DNA from: Firmicutes bacterium UBA5420
GTDB lineage: Bacteria; Bacillota; Limnochordia; Darwinibacteriales; Darwinibacteriaceae
Direction of reading: 5' to 3'
Assembly (NCBI GenBank): GCA_002409455.1
Contig: DHNI01000072.1
Location: 189-6,566 of the forward strand
DNA: 6,378 nt
Part shown: one piece after another, positions 1 through 6,248 of the stretch
Numbering within the stretch: position 1 is the first letter of the stretch
Layout of the letters: each line of letters begins with the position of its first letter
Position numbers and translations under genes: made by a program
Notes under the pieces: model-generated
What the model was told of the DNA's origin: nothing
The model's input: only the letters and a program-made list of their open reading frames with translations
The model's database searches: none

Positions 1-60
1 AATGACCACTACCTTGGGGTGGTAGAAGTCATGCATCATCGTGATGAATCTAGAACGTAG
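1..60 (+). CDS. Possible C-terminal end of a gene entering from the left edge (19 codons, unrecognised)
   Basis: Frame 1 of the plus strand is open from the first base to TAG at 58-60 and ends VVEVMHHRDESRT. The minus strand is also open here and contains a tandem ATG (43-38) followed by HDFYHPKVVVI running off the edge, which could instead be the start of a gene downstream of the operon. No good ribosome site precedes that ATG. The sequence is too short to decide between the two or to name either product. Confidence 0.2.
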   Translation, partial: NDHYLGVVEVMHHRDESRT

Positions 61-140
61 TGTCCCTGAAGGAGTAACGGATAGTAGACTTGGATATCGG
101 ACTCAGAACGCGGGCTCGGCGATCTAAAGCTGGCCGGACA

Positions 141-166
141 TGCGACGATCTTGTGCGACGATCTTG
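141..166. repeat. 13-bp tandem duplication
   Basis: TGCGACGATCTTG occurs twice without a gap, at 141-153 and 154-166. The copies are exact, which suggests a recent slippage duplication in non-coding sequence. Confidence 0.7.
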
Positions 167-209
167 TGGTTCAGATTTATTCTATTCCCCTTTCCGGCCC
201 GAACCACAA
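164..209. repeat. 9-bp inverted repeat downstream of the operon
   Basis: TTGTGGTTC (164-172) and GAACCACAA (201-209) are exact reverse complements around a 28-nt loop. The loop is long and there is no T-tract on the downstream side for either strand, so this is not a standard terminator. Confidence 0.4.
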
Positions 210-243
210 TGGGGGTTGCAGCGCAGTTATCCGAAATTCGTCA

Positions 244-316
244 AATTGTTTGAGGGACTGTCCCGCGCGCAATTCCGCACAATTACGCGTTGAATTGTCC
301 TTCAGTCCCTCCAATT
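244..316. repeat. REP/MITE-like nested palindrome abutting the operon's last stop codon
   Basis: The outer arms are AATTG-TTT-GAGGGACTG (244-260) and CAGTCCCTC-CAATT (303-316), a 14-bp inverted repeat with a 3-nt bulge. Inside lie a second inverted repeat ACAATT/AATTGT (279-284 and 293-298), the compact palindrome GGGACTGTCCC (254-264), and self-complementary GCGCGC (265-270) and ACGCGT (285-290). The right arm overlaps the TAA stop of the last ATPase gene. Its first 18-19 bases recur at the far end of the window, so it is probably a dispersed element. Function is unknown; it could fold at the mRNA 3' end and protect it. Confidence 0.6.
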
Positions 317-1277
317 AAAGAGGATGATGGCACAGCACTCTTCGGCTGTCGAATTCTCTCATCTCCGGCCTAGTTTGGTGACATTCTTCTGTCACATAGG
401 GGCAGCGAGATGCAAATTTGCAGTTGGTGATATCGTGATCCTTTTCCTCCAAGTCCGGCAAAGTCAGTTCCTGATCCCACTTCTCTCCTACCTGGGGAAC
501 AGCGTTCACCAAAAGTTCGGTATAGGGGTGGGCTGGATTGTCCATAATCTCTTTTGCCACTCCATATTCAACTAAGCTGCCCCGGTAAAGTGTGGCCATG
601 TAATCAGACACATAATAAGCAGTGGATAGATCATGGGTCACATAGATAAAGGATACATTGTACTCATCTTTTAGCTCCTTAAACAGATTAACAATGTTCA
701 TCTTCATAGAAGCATCAACAGCCGAGACGGGTTCGTCAGCGACAATCAGCTTAGGGCGGGTAGTAAGTGCCCGAGCAATTGACACCCTCTGCAGCTCCCC
801 TCCAGAAAATTGAGTCGGATACTTATCCTTTACAACCGAAAGCGACATCCCCACACTTCTCAAAGTAGCATCTACAAGTTCATGCGCCGCATTGCGATTC
901 TTAGAAATTCCCAAGCGCAAACAAGTATTATAAAGGTAGGTGTCCACCTTCTTGCGGGCCGAAAACGCTTCATAAGGGTTTTGGAAGATAGGCTGCACAT
1001 CTAGGCGAAACTGCGTCGGATCATAATTCTTCTTATCTACATAAGGGTTCCCGGAAAGAATAATGTCCCCTATATCTGGCTTATGGATCCTCAAAAGCAT
1101 CCGACAAAGAGTAGATTTTCCACAGCCAGATTCGCCTACAATCGAGAGGATTACAGGCTTTTTCGCACTGATACCAAAGGATATATCGTCCACGGCCACC
1201 AGCTTCTTGCCTCTGATCAGACCTCCAATACGAAATGCCTTAGTAACATGATCAACTTCCAGCAGCTTTTCTGTCAT
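315..1277 (-). CDS. ABC transporter ATPase, DppF/OppF family
   Basis: This is the second ATPase of the importer, the last gene of the operon, about 320 residues. The frame is open to a TTG at 1280, but I take the ATG at 1277: it stands 6 nt after AAGGTGA (1284-1290), whereas the TTG would leave only 3 nt. Numbered from the TTG, Walker A is GESGCGKS (49-56), Q-loop Gln100, signature FSGGELQR (158-165), Walker B LIVADE (178-183), D-loop SAVD (186-189) and switch His216. The C-terminal extension has HPYTELL and four cysteines at 287, 293, 300 and 317, spaced almost as in the partner ATPase. Its start overlaps the upstream gene, indicating coupled translation. The stop codon TAA (317-315) sits at the edge of a palindromic repeat that occupies the downstream sequence. 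No rho-independent terminator with a U-tract follows. Confidence 0.96.
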   Translation of the reverse strand: MTEKLLEVDHVTKAFRIGGLIRGKKLVAVDDISFGISAKKPVILSIVGESGCGKSTLCRMLLRIHKPDIGDIILSGNPYVDKKNYDPTQFRLDVQPIFQNPYEAFSARKKVDTYLYNTCLRLGISKNRNAAHELVDATLRSVGMSLSVVKDKYPTQFSGGELQRVSIARALTTRPKLIVADEPVSAVDASMKMNIVNLFKELKDEYNVSFIYVTHDLSTAYYVSDYMATLYRGSLVEYGVAKEIMDNPAHPYTELLVNAVPQVGEKWDQELTLPDLEEKDHDITNCKFASRCPYVTEECHQTRPEMREFDSRRVLCHHPL

Positions 1278-2247
1278 CAATCTTCACCTTTTCAGCGAAA
1301 TGGCAAGCAACAAAACGCCCTGGTCGTACTTCTCGAAACTCTGGAACCTCTTGCCTACACCTTTCATTTGAGTGGGGGCAGCGAGGTGCAAAACGGCATC
1401 CCGGCGGGGGATCCGTCAACGCTGGGGGACGTCCAGGGATACCCACCTTCTGGCTCGTATCGCCTACCCGGGGCAAGGCACCAATTAACATCTTGGTATA
1501 GGGATGAATAGGGTCATCAAAAATATCGTCTGTACCACCGAGTTCGGCGAAGCTGCCAGAATACATGATGCCCATGCGCTTCGTCACCTGGTAATGCACC
1601 CCCATATCATGGCTCACCACAACCATCGTATTCTGCAATTCCTTCTGCAGCCGCATTAACATCGCCAAAATTCCCCGCTGGACTACGACATCAAGAGCTG
1701 TAGTTGGTTCGTCTGCCAACACTACATTGGGCGACATAAACGTCGCCAGGGCAATGATCACTCTTTGGCGCATACCACCGGAGAGCTGAAATGGAAAGGC
1801 ATGCAAGAGATCCCGGGAAAGGCTCAGCTCCTCCAGATACCTGGCCACCCTTTCTAGAGTCTCCTCCTTCGTTTCACTCCTTTTATCTTCCTCAGGAATA
1901 GAATCTAGAAACTGGCTTTTCAGCCGGCTAATAGGGTTCAAAACACTCTGGGCCGCCTGGGGGACATAGGAAATATTCTTCCACCAAGCATCCCGAATCC
2001 GCCCCGATTCATAGGAGAACAAGTCGCCATTCTTCTTCCCACTTAACAAAACCCGCCCCCCATCAATTTGCATTGGAAAATCGATAATGTCGTATAACGT
2101 TTTTAGGAGTGTTGTCTTTCCGCAACCTGATTCTCCAGCGATCCCAAAGATCTCGTTCTCATAAATCTCAAAGCTCAGATTCTCGAGAACATGCACATCA
2201 CCATCAATTGTCTTATACGATGTGGAAAGGTTCTCGACTTTCAGCAT
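1252..2247 (-). CDS. ABC transporter ATPase, DppD/OppD family
   Basis: This cytoplasmic ATPase powers the importer together with the next gene product; it has 331 residues, normal for the family. Motifs are all present: Walker A GESGCGKT (38-45), Q-loop Gln97, signature LSGGMRQR (155-162), Walker B VVLADE (175-180) with catalytic Glu180, D-loop TTALD (182-186) and switch His213. The C-terminal oligopeptide/dipeptide extension (HPYTKMLIGALP at 248-259 onward) contains Cys284, Cys290, Cys297 and Cys315, the arrangement associated with an iron-sulfur cluster in this family. The ATG sits 2 nt after the preceding stop, with GAGGTAGG inside the end of the upstream gene as ribosome site. The 3' end overlaps the next gene by 26 nt in another frame. 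It pairs most likely as a heterodimer with the following ATPase. Confidence 0.96.
   Translation of the reverse strand: MLKVENLSTSYKTIDGDVHVLENLSFEIYENEIFGIAGESGCGKTTLLKTLYDIIDFPMQIDGGRVLLSGKKNGDLFSYESGRIRDAWWKNISYVPQAAQSVLNPISRLKSQFLDSIPEEDKRSETKEETLERVARYLEELSLSRDLLHAFPFQLSGGMRQRVIIALATFMSPNVVLADEPTTALDVVVQRGILAMLMRLQKELQNTMVVVSHDMGVHYQVTKRMGIMYSGSFAELGGTDDIFDDPIHPYTKMLIGALPRVGDTSQKVGIPGRPPALTDPPPGCRFAPRCPHSNERCRQEVPEFREVRPGRFVACHFAEKVKIDDRKAAGS
1284..1290 (-). promoter_or_regulatory. Ribosome binding site of the second ATPase, inside the preceding gene
   Basis: AAGGTGA on the minus strand stands 6 nt before ATG at 1277 and lies within the coding sequence of the first ATPase. It decides for ATG at 1277 over the adjacent TTG at 1280. 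Confidence 0.7.
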
Positions 2248-2249
2248 CC

Positions 2250-3086
2250 TTACCTACCTCTTTTCATGGACAAATAATCATTGTAGCCAGTGATTAGAAG
2301 GAACAAGCCAACAAAAAGCACAATCGTAGCCACAATGGGAGGCCCGATCCAATTCCACTGGTTTGTGAAGATGGCATTGCGTTCTCTGGCCCATTGAATC
2401 ATGTTACCCAACGAAATCAAGTTCGCTGGTGATAGGCCCAGCACAGCAAGTGCTGATTCTGAGGCTATAGCCGATAAGGTTGCATTCATGAAGTTCGACA
2501 AAGACCAGGTCAGAGCATAAGGAAGAATCTCGGTGATAATAACTTGCACCGTCCCTTCCCCCGAGAACCACGCCGTGTACACAAAGTCTCGTTCTTTTAG
2601 GGAAAGGGCCAGGGAGCGGATCTGCCGGCTGGGCCAGGCCCAGGAAAAGATGGCCAAGACAAGGGCCATCAAAATGACCGTAGCTGATCCGCGCATAAGA
2701 GATGTCATTAAGATCAAAATTGGCAAAGAAGGAATCACGACGAAAGTATCGGTGATGACCATTAAGATACGATCCAGTAAGCCCCCGCTAAAGCCTGCCA
2801 GCAAACCGACAAAGACCCCAACTACCGTACCTATAAGAGCCACAATGAAACCAATCACTAGGGAATTATGAATAGCCTCAATCAAAAGCCAAAACACATC
2901 TTGGCCCATGCTGGTTGTTCCAAAGAAATGCCCAAAGGAAGGTGCGAGCCTTCTAGGATAAGTGTTATAACTGAAAGGATTAGCATGTGGAATGTAGTAC
3001 ACCACAAAGCCAAGAAACAAGAAGAAAAGTGTAATAACAAGACCAGCCTTAAGCCGACCATTGGCGTTTTTTAGGAAACTTGTCAT
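2250..3086 (-). CDS. ABC transporter permease, DppC/OppC family
   Basis: This is the second half of the membrane channel, 278 residues, near normal DppC length. A first membrane helix spans about 14-32. It is followed by a periplasmic stretch with GTTSMGQDVF (56-65), where peptide-type DppC proteins usually have GTDxxGRD. From memory, the GTT..GQD version is common in the oligosaccharide branch of the family. Helices follow at about 76-98, 107-131 and 135-152. The EAA loop runs over about 165-189, with Gly176 and a terminal ILP as expected for ATPase docking. Two more hydrophobic segments lie at about 190-219 and 247-270. The start ATG is preceded by AGGGGGA in the 14-nt gap after the first permease gene. 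The stop codon lies 2 nt before the next start, and the last codons supply that gene's ribosome site, so translation is probably coupled. Confidence 0.95.
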   Translation of the reverse strand: MTSFLKNANGRLKAGLVITLFFLFLGFVVYYIPHANPFSYNTYPRRLAPSFGHFFGTTSMGQDVFWLLIEAIHNSLVIGFIVALIGTVVGVFVGLLAGFSGGLLDRILMVITDTFVVIPSLPILILMTSLMRGSATVILMALVLAIFSWAWPSRQIRSLALSLKERDFVYTAWFSGEGTVQVIITEILPYALTWSLSNFMNATLSAIASESALAVLGLSPANLISLGNMIQWARERNAIFTNQWNWIGPPIVATIVLFVGLFLLITGYNDYLSMKRGR

Positions 3087-3100
3087 GTCGGCGTCCCCCT

Positions 3101-4099
3101 CTAGCTGTAGCGGATTCTAGGATCGATGAGTGGGTAGATTAAGTCTACGATCAGTGTTGCGGTGGCAATAGCCACAATAGAAATGGTGATGCAGCCTAGG
3201 ATCATGTTGTAATCGGACTGTAAGATTGCCTTTTGAATGAGCGTACCAACGCCCGGATACCCAAAGATGATTTCGGTCATAATCGAACCACTAAAAACAC
3301 CACCAAGGCTCATCGCCAAGGCAGTAACCTGCGTGATGATGGAATTGCGCAGCACGTAGCTCCAGCCGATCCTCCCCTCGGAAAGCCCCCGATAGCGGGC
3401 ATATAGGACGAAATCCTCCTCAGCTACAGTTCCAGAAAGAGATTTCATGGAAATAATCCACCAGCCTGTACCCACCAGCAAGAGAGAAACACCAGGCAGA
3501 ATAGAGGCACGCAGAAGGCTCTTGATAAATATTACGAAGCCGCCCATAGTGATAATGGTAGACTGCAGAGGAAACCAACCGAGCAAGAAGGCGAATACAA
3601 TTTGAAGAACTAAGGCCACAATAAAGTAGGGCACGGGATAGATGCAGATGGCAACTCCCTCTAGGAACTTGGACGATAGCTGCTTCTTGCGAAAGCCTGC
3701 CTGTAGGCCGATGAAATTGCCAATCAGCCAGGAGAAAATCGTAGTCATGAGCATTAGACCTAAGGTATAGGGCAGGTATGTCTTAATGATATCTCCCACA
3801 GGAGTAGGGAAACTCATCAGGGATGGGCCAAAGTCAAATTGCAGGAGGCCTTTCTTGAGGAAGGAGACGTATTGTTCTAACAACGAGCCTTCGAGACCAA
3901 ATTGAATACGTAAGGACTTGCGGAGGGATTCCATCTCCAAGGGATCCATTTGTCCCGAGCGCGATTGAATCCTTCCAATCATGTTCTCCACCGGATCAGA
4001 GGGGAACATGCGGGGTACAAAAAAGATGAAGGTGACACCGATCCAAATGGTCAGGGCCCAAGTTAAGATGCGCAGGCCAACGTATTTTGCGAATTTCAA
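3101..4099 (-). CDS. ABC transporter permease, DppB/OppB family, with TTG start
   Basis: This is one half of the membrane channel of the importer, about 332 residues if started at the TTG at 4099. That TTG follows GGGGGTGA (4105-4112) with a 5-nt spacer and gives the usual DppB-type N terminus, a short basic stretch then a first membrane helix at about 9-29. The frame is open upstream to an ATG at 4189, but that codon lies inside a 14-bp hairpin stem and the extra 30 residues look unlike the family. Visible marks are FPSDP after helix 1 (about 32-36), FDFG (88-91), FPTPV (97-101), several further helices, and the cytoplasmic EAA loop (about 227-254, with Gly at 238) that docks on the ATPases. 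The C terminus (LIDPRIRYS) is typical of the family. The stop is 14 nt before the next permease start. Family assignment is secure; the start is likely. Confidence 0.92.
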   Translation of the reverse strand: MKFAKYVGLRILTWALTIWIGVTFIFFVPRMFPSDPVENMIGRIQSRSGQMDPLEMESLRKSLRIQFGLEGSLLEQYVSFLKKGLLQFDFGPSLMSFPTPVGDIIKTYLPYTLGLMLMTTIFSWLIGNFIGLQAGFRKKQLSSKFLEGVAICIYPVPYFIVALVLQIVFAFLLGWFPLQSTIITMGGFVIFIKSLLRASILPGVSLLLVGTGWWIISMKSLSGTVAEEDFVLYARYRGLSEGRIGWSYVLRNSIITQVTALAMSLGGVFSGSIMTEIIFGYPGVGTLIQKAILQSDYNMILGCITISIVAIATATLIVDLIYPLIDPRIRYS

Positions 4100-4104
4100 C
4101 TGCT

Positions 4105-4112
4105 TCACCCCC
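4105..4112 (-). promoter_or_regulatory. Ribosome binding site that sets the TTG start of the first permease
   Basis: The minus strand reads GGGGGTGA, 5 nt before TTG at 4099. The upstream ATG at 4189 lies in a hairpin stem and has no comparable site. This supports translation from TTG, a weak start that would lower permease output relative to the binding protein. Confidence 0.7.
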
Positions 4113-4151
4113 TCGCTATACACTCTGCTCTTTGCCCCTATAGTTTTACAA

Positions 4152-4196
4152 AAGACACGTGCTGTTGCTATCATTGTAGTCGACAGCACGTGTCTT
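4152..4196 (-). terminator. Intercistronic hairpin: attenuator, partial terminator or processing site
   Basis: Positions 4152-4165 (AAGACACGTGCTGT) and 4183-4196 (ACAGCACGTGTCTT) are perfect reverse complements, giving a 14-bp stem and a 17-nt loop. On the transcribed strand the stem ends in GTCTT and continues TTGTAAAAC, so there is only a short, interrupted U-tract. It sits in the 138-nt gap between the binding-protein stop and the first permease. In this transporter class such hairpins commonly allow partial termination or protect the upstream message, keeping the binding protein in excess. Each arm also contains the palindrome CACGTG, so a protein-binding role cannot be excluded. Confidence 0.7.
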
Positions 4197-4237
4197 ACTG
4201 CGCCAAGGATTTTTGGGCGAGCTACTTACATATTCGC

Positions 4238-6127
4238 TTAATCCACAGCAGTGATCTCGGTTGTAATGTACTTAAAGCAGCTCCACCACCACCAAGGACC
4301 ATTGTAAGGATTCTCTGCACTGGGATAATTCGTCCAAAAGGTGCTATTGGTCGGTACGAACTTAACGCCAGAGTGGAAACCCAAAAATGGCATGTCTGCC
4401 GTTGCCACTTTCATGAACTCCATTCCCAGTTCATAAGACTCATCACTATCAGGGGACACAACAGACATCGCCTGAACGATCCGGGTTGCTTCTGCGTTGT
4501 TCCAACGGCTACCCTGACCAGCCCCACGCTCACCGATGGGAACGATCAAGTTGGCATCCCACCCACTGATCTGGGCGTAAAGATCTCTGGTGATCCCACC
4601 AGTTGGCCAGTAGCCACCAATTTCATAGTTTCCGGTAGCGGCGTTGCTATCCCATGTTGCACTACTTTCACTGGCCAAATTGCAGTTGAATCCGAACTTA
4701 ACCAATTGGTCGTAAGCGGCAATTAGACCGCGTCCTGCTTGGGCTTCAGTATCAGCCAAATAGGTCATGTTAATGGTAAACGGTTGATCCTTGAAATACC
4801 ATCCTTCAGCCCTCTTCTCGAGGCCGGCTTTAACGAAGAGCTTTTCCGCAGCATCAGGCGCATATTTCCAACAACCAATACCAAACATGTCAATCAAAGC
4901 GGTTTCGTCGCTAGGAATGTCATAGCCTTGTGCTTTGAGGGTTTCAGCCATTCTCAAGGCATACCCCGTGTCGAAAGGCTGAATTGTTGTGCCATCACCG
5001 AGATCCAGTTCAAACGCCTCGAGCCAAGGCAGCAAAGGAATGTAGTATAGCTCTTGCATTGCAGCTGTAGCGGTGAGGATCGGAAGCGCGCTAGCGCGGC
5101 CTACGCCATCAAAGATATTCACGGAAATCTCGTCAAAATTCATTGCCAGGGTTACGCCCCAACGGAAATCAGGATTGTCATAGGGTTCTTTGGCCATCTG
5201 GAAGGAGATTCCCTTGGAGCAAGGATCATCACTTGTGGCATAGGGAAAGTCCTTATACCAGCAAGCAATGTTTGGGTTCATCGCAGTCATTACTTCAACC
5301 ATTTCAGGAGTGACTTCACAAAGGATGTCAACTTCGTTGTTTACCATAGCCATCTGACGCGTGGTGTCGTCGCCAATATATTTAACCAGGATGTACCGCG
5401 CTTGGGGCATTTTGCCCGTTACTGCGCCGACAGTGCTATATTCCCAGTCTTCACGGCGCTCGTAGAGAATCCATTTGCCTAGACTATCAAAGGCTTTGAC
5501 GATGTATGGTCCTGCTACCACAGGATCGCTGTCCTTGAACGTGGTTACATCGGCTACCTGGGAGTAGATATGCTCAGGAACGATGCGCAAATCATTTCCC
5601 CAAATTGTTACACCAAAGCGTAGGGCCAGGCGGGGAAACGAATCCACGGTTTTGATCAGAACCGTATAATCGTCGACTTTCTCAACGGACTTAAACACAG
5701 CATTGTAATATGCACTAGGCCCAATTCCAGGATTGGACATGATCATGTTGAAGGTAAATACGACGTCGTCAGCGTTCAGAGCTTCACCATCAGACCAGCG
5801 AATTCCCTCACGGATTCTTACAATATGTTCTGTAAAGTCTTCGTTGGACTCGGGAGCTCCTGCGGCTACTTCCCCAAACTGTTCACCCGTAATCGTATCC
5901 ATTTCCCACATCATAGCGGACATAAGTTGATGAATGCCAAACCCCATTTGCGTCCCTTGCATATACGAGTTGAACTGCCCGGGAACGTCGGTTGGTGTTT
6001 GCGTTTCCACGATAAGAGTTTCCCTGCGAGGGGTTCCTACCTCAGTCATGGCATAAGTATTCACAGCAGTAAACACTAGCAAGATTAAAAGCGGGAGCAC
6101 AAGAAAAGCGGACACTTTCCTTCTCAT
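4238..6127 (-). CDS. Extracytoplasmic solute-binding protein, SBP family 5 (Opp/Dpp type)
   Basis: This is the 629-residue binding protein that captures the solute outside the membrane and delivers it to the permeases encoded next. Residues 1-26 form a Sec signal peptide (basic MRRK, a Leu/Val-rich core, likely cleavage after T-Y-A at 24-26). There is no cysteine at the cleavage site, so it is not a lipoprotein. Residues 109-126 carry the family-5 signature (IRWSDGEALNADDVVFTF). The protein has about 19 Trp, with four in a row at 612-615 near the C terminus. Length is normal to slightly long for the family. The ATG is preceded by AGGAGG with a 7-nt spacer, which fixes the start. It is the first gene of the operon and is separated from the permeases by a hairpin. 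Substrate may be an oligosaccharide or a peptide; the Trp content and C-terminal aromatic cluster make me lean towards sugar, as inference. Family call is very secure, substrate is not. Confidence 0.95.
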   Translation of the reverse strand: MRRKVSAFLVLPLLILLVFTAVNTYAMTEVGTPRRETLIVETQTPTDVPGQFNSYMQGTQMGFGIHQLMSAMMWEMDTITGEQFGEVAAGAPESNEDFTEHIVRIREGIRWSDGEALNADDVVFTFNMIMSNPGIGPSAYYNAVFKSVEKVDDYTVLIKTVDSFPRLALRFGVTIWGNDLRIVPEHIYSQVADVTTFKDSDPVVAGPYIVKAFDSLGKWILYERREDWEYSTVGAVTGKMPQARYILVKYIGDDTTRQMAMVNNEVDILCEVTPEMVEVMTAMNPNIACWYKDFPYATSDDPCSKGISFQMAKEPYDNPDFRWGVTLAMNFDEISVNIFDGVGRASALPILTATAAMQELYYIPLLPWLEAFELDLGDGTTIQPFDTGYALRMAETLKAQGYDIPSDETALIDMFGIGCWKYAPDAAEKLFVKAGLEKRAEGWYFKDQPFTINMTYLADTEAQAGRGLIAAYDQLVKFGFNCNLASESSATWDSNAATGNYEIGGYWPTGGITRDLYAQISGWDANLIVPIGERGAGQGSRWNNAEATRIVQAMSVVSPDSDESYELGMEFMKVATADMPFLGFHSGVKFVPTNSTFWTNYPSAENPYNGPWWWWSCFKYITTEITAVD

Positions 6128-6134
6128 TCAAATT

Positions 6135-6140
6135 CCTCCT
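6135..6140 (-). promoter_or_regulatory. Strong ribosome binding site of the binding-protein gene
   Basis: The minus strand reads AGGAGG followed by a 7-nt spacer (AATTTGA) and ATG. This is close to the ideal Shine-Dalgarno match and is the strongest such site in the window, in keeping with the high expression needed for a binding protein. Confidence 0.85.
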
Positions 6141-6200
6141 CTTCTATTTTGATTAACACGAACAAGAGTATGTTTCTTATCCGCACTTAATCACGCAATC

Positions 6201-6228
6201 ACTATGCCTCATCTTGCCGTAACGTCAA
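6201..6228 (-). promoter_or_regulatory. Candidate sigma70-type promoter of the operon
   Basis: On the minus strand TTGACG (6228-6223) is followed after 16 nt by CATAGT (6206-6201), which is 5/6 and 4/6 to the -35 and -10 consensus. It would start transcription at roughly 6194, giving a leader of about 65 nt before the binding-protein ATG. This is the best match in the upstream region, but a match of this quality can arise by chance. Confidence 0.35.
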
Positions 6229-6248
6229 AGTCCCTAACGTCCCTAACG
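6220..6248 (-). promoter_or_regulatory. CGTTA direct repeats, candidate operator at the promoter
   Basis: The minus strand has two exact tandem copies of CGTTAGGGA (6248-6240 and 6239-6231) and a third CGTTA box at 6224-6220. The third box overlaps the candidate -35 element. Repeat starts are 9 and 15 nt apart. Direct repeats touching a -35 are a usual layout for an activator or repressor site, but the regulator is not in the window. Confidence 0.3.

Larger units (their letters stand above)
61..243. other. Intergenic stretch without a convincing gene
   Basis: Apart from the 13-bp tandem duplication and the 9-bp inverted repeat, I see nothing here. A plus-strand frame of 67 codons (90-293) crosses both repeats and ends inside the palindrome. 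It is rich in Arg and irregular, has no ribosome site and is not believable as a protein. CTGAAGGA at 66-73 is the reverse complement of 298-305, possibly a degraded echo of the repeat. Confidence 0.5.

Noticed and set aside
90..293. 67-codon plus-strand open frame in the repeat region
   Set aside because: It crosses a tandem duplication and ends in the palindrome, lacks a ribosome site and has an Arg-rich irregular product. It is likely a by-product of the repeat.
244..316. Rho-independent terminator after the last gene
   Set aside because: The stem is strong, but in the direction of transcription it is followed by AAACAATTTG, not a U-tract.
1083..1511. 142-codon plus-strand open frame opposite both ATPase genes
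   Set aside because: It spans the overlap of two well-supported ATPase genes on the other strand and shows no motif.
4190..4726. 178-codon plus-strand open frame opposite the binding-protein gene
   Set aside because: It lies antisense to a clear family-5 binding protein, has no ribosome site and its product has no protein-like pattern. It is a shadow of the real gene.
5054..5482. 142-codon plus-strand open frame within the binding-protein gene
   Set aside because: Antisense to conserved coding sequence, with no start signal and no recognisable domain.
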